Source: Campylobacter concisus (lineage in GTDB: Bacteria > Campylobacterota > Campylobacteria > Campylobacterales > Campylobacteraceae). From it: a stretch of 64,000 bases of DNA. Below are positions 61,236 to 64,000 of this stretch, piece by piece; positions within the stretch are counted from its first letter, which is position 1; the number at the start of each line of letters is the position of its first letter. Made by a program: the position numbers and the translations under genes. Location of the stretch: positions 186,001 through 250,000 of the forward strand of contig NZ_JAAKZC010000001.1 of NCBI RefSeq assembly GCF_015230015.1. The letters run 5' to 3'. The notes below the pieces were generated by a model. The model was not told the origin of the DNA and did no database searches. It saw only the letters and a program-made list of their open reading frames with translations.

Positions 61236-62015
61236 TTATTTAGAAATGTCTTTGCCGAAGTATTTAAGCGAAATTTCGCTTAAAACTCCTTCTTTGCTAA
61301 GCTCATTTAGGGCAAAATTTATCTCATTTAAAAGTTTTGTGTTACCTTTTTTAACAATCGCAGCCGTATACATCGGCTCATTGCCAGCTTCGATTATCTT
61401 TATAGGGGCGTTTGGATGTTGCTTGATATAGTCATAAAACATCACCGCATCATCTATCGTATCATCAGCTCTTTTTGTGATGATCAAATTTATCTGATCG
61501 CTCAAACTATCGGCCACAACTAGTTTGGCGCCATACTTTTCAACGGTTGGTATCCACATGCTATTTACTGAATGCACACTTCTTTTTCCTTTTAGATCAG
61601 CAAAGCTTTTGATGTCGTTATTATCTTTATGCACGACGATGGCTGAGTAAGAGAGCATATATGGCACGCTGTAGTCATACTTTTTCTTTCGCTCATCGGT
61701 TATGCTAACTTGGTTAAATACCACGTCAGCCTTGCCAGCATCAAATGCCGCAAGCATCGCATCCCATGAAGCTTCGATAAATTTTGGCTTTACGCCTAGT
61801 TTTTTAGCCACAGCTCTTGCTATCTCTACGTCATAGCCCATTAACTCATCTTTTTCATTGTGAAATGAAAATGGCGAATAAACACCCTCGGTCGCTATCC
61901 TTATAACTCCGTCTTTTTTGATCTGCTCGTAAGAATTTGCTAAAGCAGAATTTAAAGAGAGTAAGCAGGCAATTACGCAGAGCGCACCAAATTTAAAAGC
62001 ACTAGAAAATTTCAT
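61236..62015 (-). CDS. Amino-acid ABC transporter binding protein, copy 1
   Basis: This is the first gene of the importer operon, 259 residues. Signal peptide FKFGALCVIACLLSLNSALA. GYDVEIARAVAKKLGVKPKF, SWDAMLAAFDAGKADVVFNQ and TDERKKKYDYSVPYM are the family blocks. It has NSMWIPTVEKYGA where the others have TSNWA, a change in the hinge/ligand region. A strong GGAG site precedes the ATG, and a palindromic leader lies about 80 bases upstream. Confidence 0.92.
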   Translation of the reverse strand: MKFSSAFKFGALCVIACLLSLNSALANSYEQIKKDGVIRIATEGVYSPFSFHNEKDELMGYDVEIARAVAKKLGVKPKFIEASWDAMLAAFDAGKADVVFNQVSITDERKKKYDYSVPYMLSYSAIVVHKDNNDIKSFADLKGKRSVHSVNSMWIPTVEKYGAKLVVADSLSDQINLIITKRADDTIDDAVMFYDYIKQHPNAPIKIIEAGNEPMYTAAIVKKGNTKLLNEINFALNELSKEGVLSEISLKYFGKDISK

Positions 62016-62093
62016 ATAAAACTCCTTATAGAAAAAATAAAATCAATAATGGAATTTGCAAAAAGATAAAATTTAAGATTTATGCAAATGTCA

Positions 62094-62107
62094 GTCGCAA
62101 CTGCGAC
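62094..62107. promoter_or_regulatory. Palindromic element in the importer leader
   Basis: GTCGCAACTGCGAC pairs over 6 bp with a 2-base centre and is followed by CTAGG. It is GC-rich in an AT-rich 142-base gap. It may be a regulator site or part of a structured 5' leader of the transporter operon. Confidence 0.45.
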
Positions 62108-62137
62108 CTAGGTAATACTTTGGCGCTATTTTATCAC

Positions 62138-62181
62138 AAAAATAAGAGAGCGGTGTCTCACTCCGCCAAAAGTGAGACCGC
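62138..62181 (-). terminator. Terminator of the acyltransferase/synthetase gene
   Basis: GCGGTCTCACT and AGTGAGACACCGC (minus strand) pair with a two-base bulge around an 8-base loop, then TCTCTTATTTTT follows. The stem includes the gene's own stop codon (62158-62160). Confidence 0.8.
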
Positions 62182-64000
62182 TAGAGCTTTAACGCCCTTA
62201 AAATCAACCTTGCCACTTGCAAGCGTTGGGATATCATCAACGATGAATATATAGCTTGGTGTCATGATCGGAGCTAGGTTGCTCTCTTTTAAAATTTGCT
62301 CGATATTTTCAGGCTCGGTGCCGCTTTTTACTAAAAGTGCGATCGCTTCGCCCTTTTTGCTATCTGGCACGTTTGCGCTACTAAAGACGACGTCGCTTCC
62401 AAGCACCTTTGCAAGCTCTTCTTCGACGCTTCCAAGGCTTATCATCTCGCCGCCAATTTTAGCAAATCTCGAGTATCTATCGACGATAAAAACAAAGCCG
62501 TTTTCGTCGATGTGGCCTTTGTCGCCGGTTTTATAGTATCTTACGCCATCAATGTGCGTGATGACGTCGTTTGTCTTGGCCTCGTCGTTTAGATAGCCCT
62601 TCATCACCTGCGAGCCGCCGATGACGATGAGCCCATTTGTGCCAGTTTCTAGCTCTTCAAGCGTCTCTGGGTCGATTATCTTGATGATGGTGCCAGGCAG
62701 AGGCATGCCAACGCTGCCAGGTCTGTTAAATGTAAGCTCTTTTAGGCTCTCTTTTTCTAGGATATTTGGCATATTTACAGCCGCCACCGGCGCCGTTTCG
62801 GTCGCGCCATATCCTTCATAAATTTCTATGCCAAATTTGAGCCTAAACTCATCTTTTATCTCAGGTTTTAGCTTCTCGGCTCCAGCTACGACCATTCTGG
62901 CACTTTGAAACATCAATGGATGAAGCTTTTTGTTTCTAGTGTAGAGCCTAAAGAACGTTGAGGTACCAAAGATGATGCTAGCGCTGTGTCTTGCAGCCAT
63001 TTTGCCGATAGTCGCGCCGTCTGTTGGGTCAGGCACGCTCACCATTTTTATCCCCTCGCAAAGTGGCATAAGTGTGGTGACTGTTAGGCCAAATGAGTGA
63101 AAGACAGGGAGTGAGTTTAAGATCACATCATCTTTTTTGAAATTTAGAAGTTCGCTTATTTGCTTAATGTTTGCGAGTAAATTTTTATGGCTTAGCTCAA
63201 TGCCTTTTGGCTCGCCTTCGCTGCCGCTACTAAATAAAATGGTAGCTGTATCCTCTAAGCTCACTGGCTTAAAATAGCAAAGTTTGATGAGCCAAGTTGG
63301 GGCAAAAAACGCAGTTAAAAGCGCTAAAATTTTCTCTTTTTTTGAGACGCTAGCTGAGAGATCTTCTGCAAATTTAGCCTTGCCACTCATCGCATCTTTT
63401 AGATCAAATCCCTTAAGTGCGAGCTTTTCAAGAAATTTGCTAGATGTGATCACCGTGTTTATATTTGCTTTTCTTAGGGCGTGATTTAGCGAGGTCTCAT
63501 TTAGTGTGTAGTTTAAATTTACGCTCACTTTGCCCATGGCAAGAAGCGCCATATTTACGATGGCTGCGATGCTTGAGCTAGGCAACAAGATGCCTATATT
63601 TTTCTCATCTTTTAGCTCGCGTTTGAAAATTTTGATAAAGACTAAAACGGCTGTTATAAATTTCAAGTTGCTTAAATTTAGCCCAGTGCTGTCGCTCACG
63701 CACTCTTTAAATTTATCCTCTTTTGCGTTGTTTAGCCACTCGTTTGTTAGTGGTTTTTGCCTTGAGATAAAGCTCTCCCACGATGAAAAGCTAAGCTCAA
63801 GCACCTTTTGCTTCATCTTTGCAGCGTTTATAAATGTATTTATTGGCTTGCCAAAGGCGACGATGATGTCGCGTCTGCCGTTTTTAGAAGTGAGGTCTTT
63901 ATAAAATTTACTAGCTCTTGAAAAGCTCGAACCCCAAAGGCCACGAAGATAAAACGGCACTATGCAAATTTCTTCTAGATCTCTAATGATGAGCTCAAAT
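62158..64000 (-). CDS. aas: Acyl-ACP synthetase/phospholipid acyltransferase (Aas-like), partial
   Basis: The C-terminal 614 residues are visible; the reading frame stays open to the right edge, so the gene starts outside the window. The first visible part (IVPFYLRGLWGSSFSRA) is the end of a PlsC-type acyltransferase domain. An AMP-binding domain follows: ATILFSSGSEGEPKGIELSH (P-loop), EGYGATETAPV, and YKTGDKGHIDENGFVFIVDR with a final GKVDF lysine. The fusion matches bifunctional Aas proteins that reacylate lysophospholipids; many Campylobacter versions also carry an N-terminal MFS flippase, which cannot be checked here. It is monocistronic, with a terminator at its end. Confidence 0.88.
   Translation of the reverse strand, partial: FELIIRDLEEICIVPFYLRGLWGSSFSRASKFYKDLTSKNGRRDIIVAFGKPINTFINAAKMKQKVLELSFSSWESFISRQKPLTNEWLNNAKEDKFKECVSDSTGLNLSNLKFITAVLVFIKIFKRELKDEKNIGILLPSSSIAAIVNMALLAMGKVSVNLNYTLNETSLNHALRKANINTVITSSKFLEKLALKGFDLKDAMSGKAKFAEDLSASVSKKEKILALLTAFFAPTWLIKLCYFKPVSLEDTATILFSSGSEGEPKGIELSHKNLLANIKQISELLNFKKDDVILNSLPVFHSFGLTVTTLMPLCEGIKMVSVPDPTDGATIGKMAARHSASIIFGTSTFFRLYTRNKKLHPLMFQSARMVVAGAEKLKPEIKDEFRLKFGIEIYEGYGATETAPVAAVNMPNILEKESLKELTFNRPGSVGMPLPGTIIKIIDPETLEELETGTNGLIVIGGSQVMKGYLNDEAKTNDVITHIDGVRYYKTGDKGHIDENGFVFIVDRYSRFAKIGGEMISLGSVEEELAKVLGSDVVFSSANVPDSKKGEAIALLVKSGTEPENIEQILKESNLAPIMTPSYIFIVDDIPTLASGKVDFKGVKALAVSLLAE

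Noticed and set aside
62264-63904. Several open frames on the plus strand within the acyltransferase/synthetase gene
   Set aside because: They are mirrors of a strongly conserved AMP-binding gene and have no ribosome sites or recognisable domains.

Overview
The window is chromosomal DNA from a Campylobacter species. The evidence is gene order shared with C. jejuni: rlmB/rsmI/rpmE/rsmE to queD/queE/moaA/mqnP/miaA; nifU-nifS; cmeR-cmeABC next to ccoG and rpsU; nuoA-N with the two non-standard subunits in place of NuoE/NuoF, followed by pflA; and a DUF2325 gene plus a conserved gene ahead of fldA. The base composition is nearer 40% GC than the roughly 30% of C. jejuni, and GAG, AAG, AGC and ATC codons are common. 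I infer a C. concisus-like species, but the sequence read by eye does not prove the species.

Layout. 1-7,960 (minus strand): a housekeeping run of rRNA methyltransferases, ribosomal protein L31, queuosine and molybdopterin genes, two uncharacterised genes and a menaquinone-type prenyltransferase. 8,062-10,154 (plus): an FAD oxidoreductase and miaA. 10,241-12,440 (minus): nifU-nifS. 12,848-13,555: aquaporin. 13,680-21,687 (minus): the CmeABC multidrug pump, its repressor CmeR with a visible operator, and ccoG. 21,827-26,006 (plus): rpsU to the YajQ family. 26,357-31,688 (plus): a less conserved block holding a DUF2314/ankyrin protein, a large membrane protein, and a translationally coupled radical-SAM/exporter pair. 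31,795-47,591 (plus): the complete complex I operon and pflA. 47,592-49,540: an accessory strip with small orphan ORFs and six tRNA genes. 49,540-51,710 (mostly minus): a probably Fur-controlled periplasmic protein, a DNA glycosylase and a broken gene. 51,711-58,254: pyruvate oxidoreductase, a SotB-type efflux protein, a DUF2325 pair and flavodoxin. 58,283-62,015 (minus): a polar amino-acid ABC importer with three tandem binding proteins. 62,158-64,000: the C-terminal part of an acyltransferase/acyl-ACP synthetase, cut by the window edge.

How the genes work together. Pyruvate:flavodoxin oxidoreductase, flavodoxin and a complex I lacking the NADH-oxidising subunits form a plausible route from pyruvate to menaquinone. 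MqnP (quinone), NifS/NifU (Fe-S clusters) and CcoG (cytochrome oxidase assembly) support the same respiratory chain.

The most unusual items are: the HemN-like radical SAM enzyme coupled by a one-base overlap to a PvdE/YojI-type exporter; the high density of AAATTT (an RAATTY site), apparently accommodated by codon choice; C34 Lys and Glu tRNAs next to a Glu-like tRNA with an irregular anticodon arm; well-formed operators at cmeABC and nifSU; and a G8 tract between miaA and nifU. No rRNA, insertion sequence, prophage or CRISPR array was seen.
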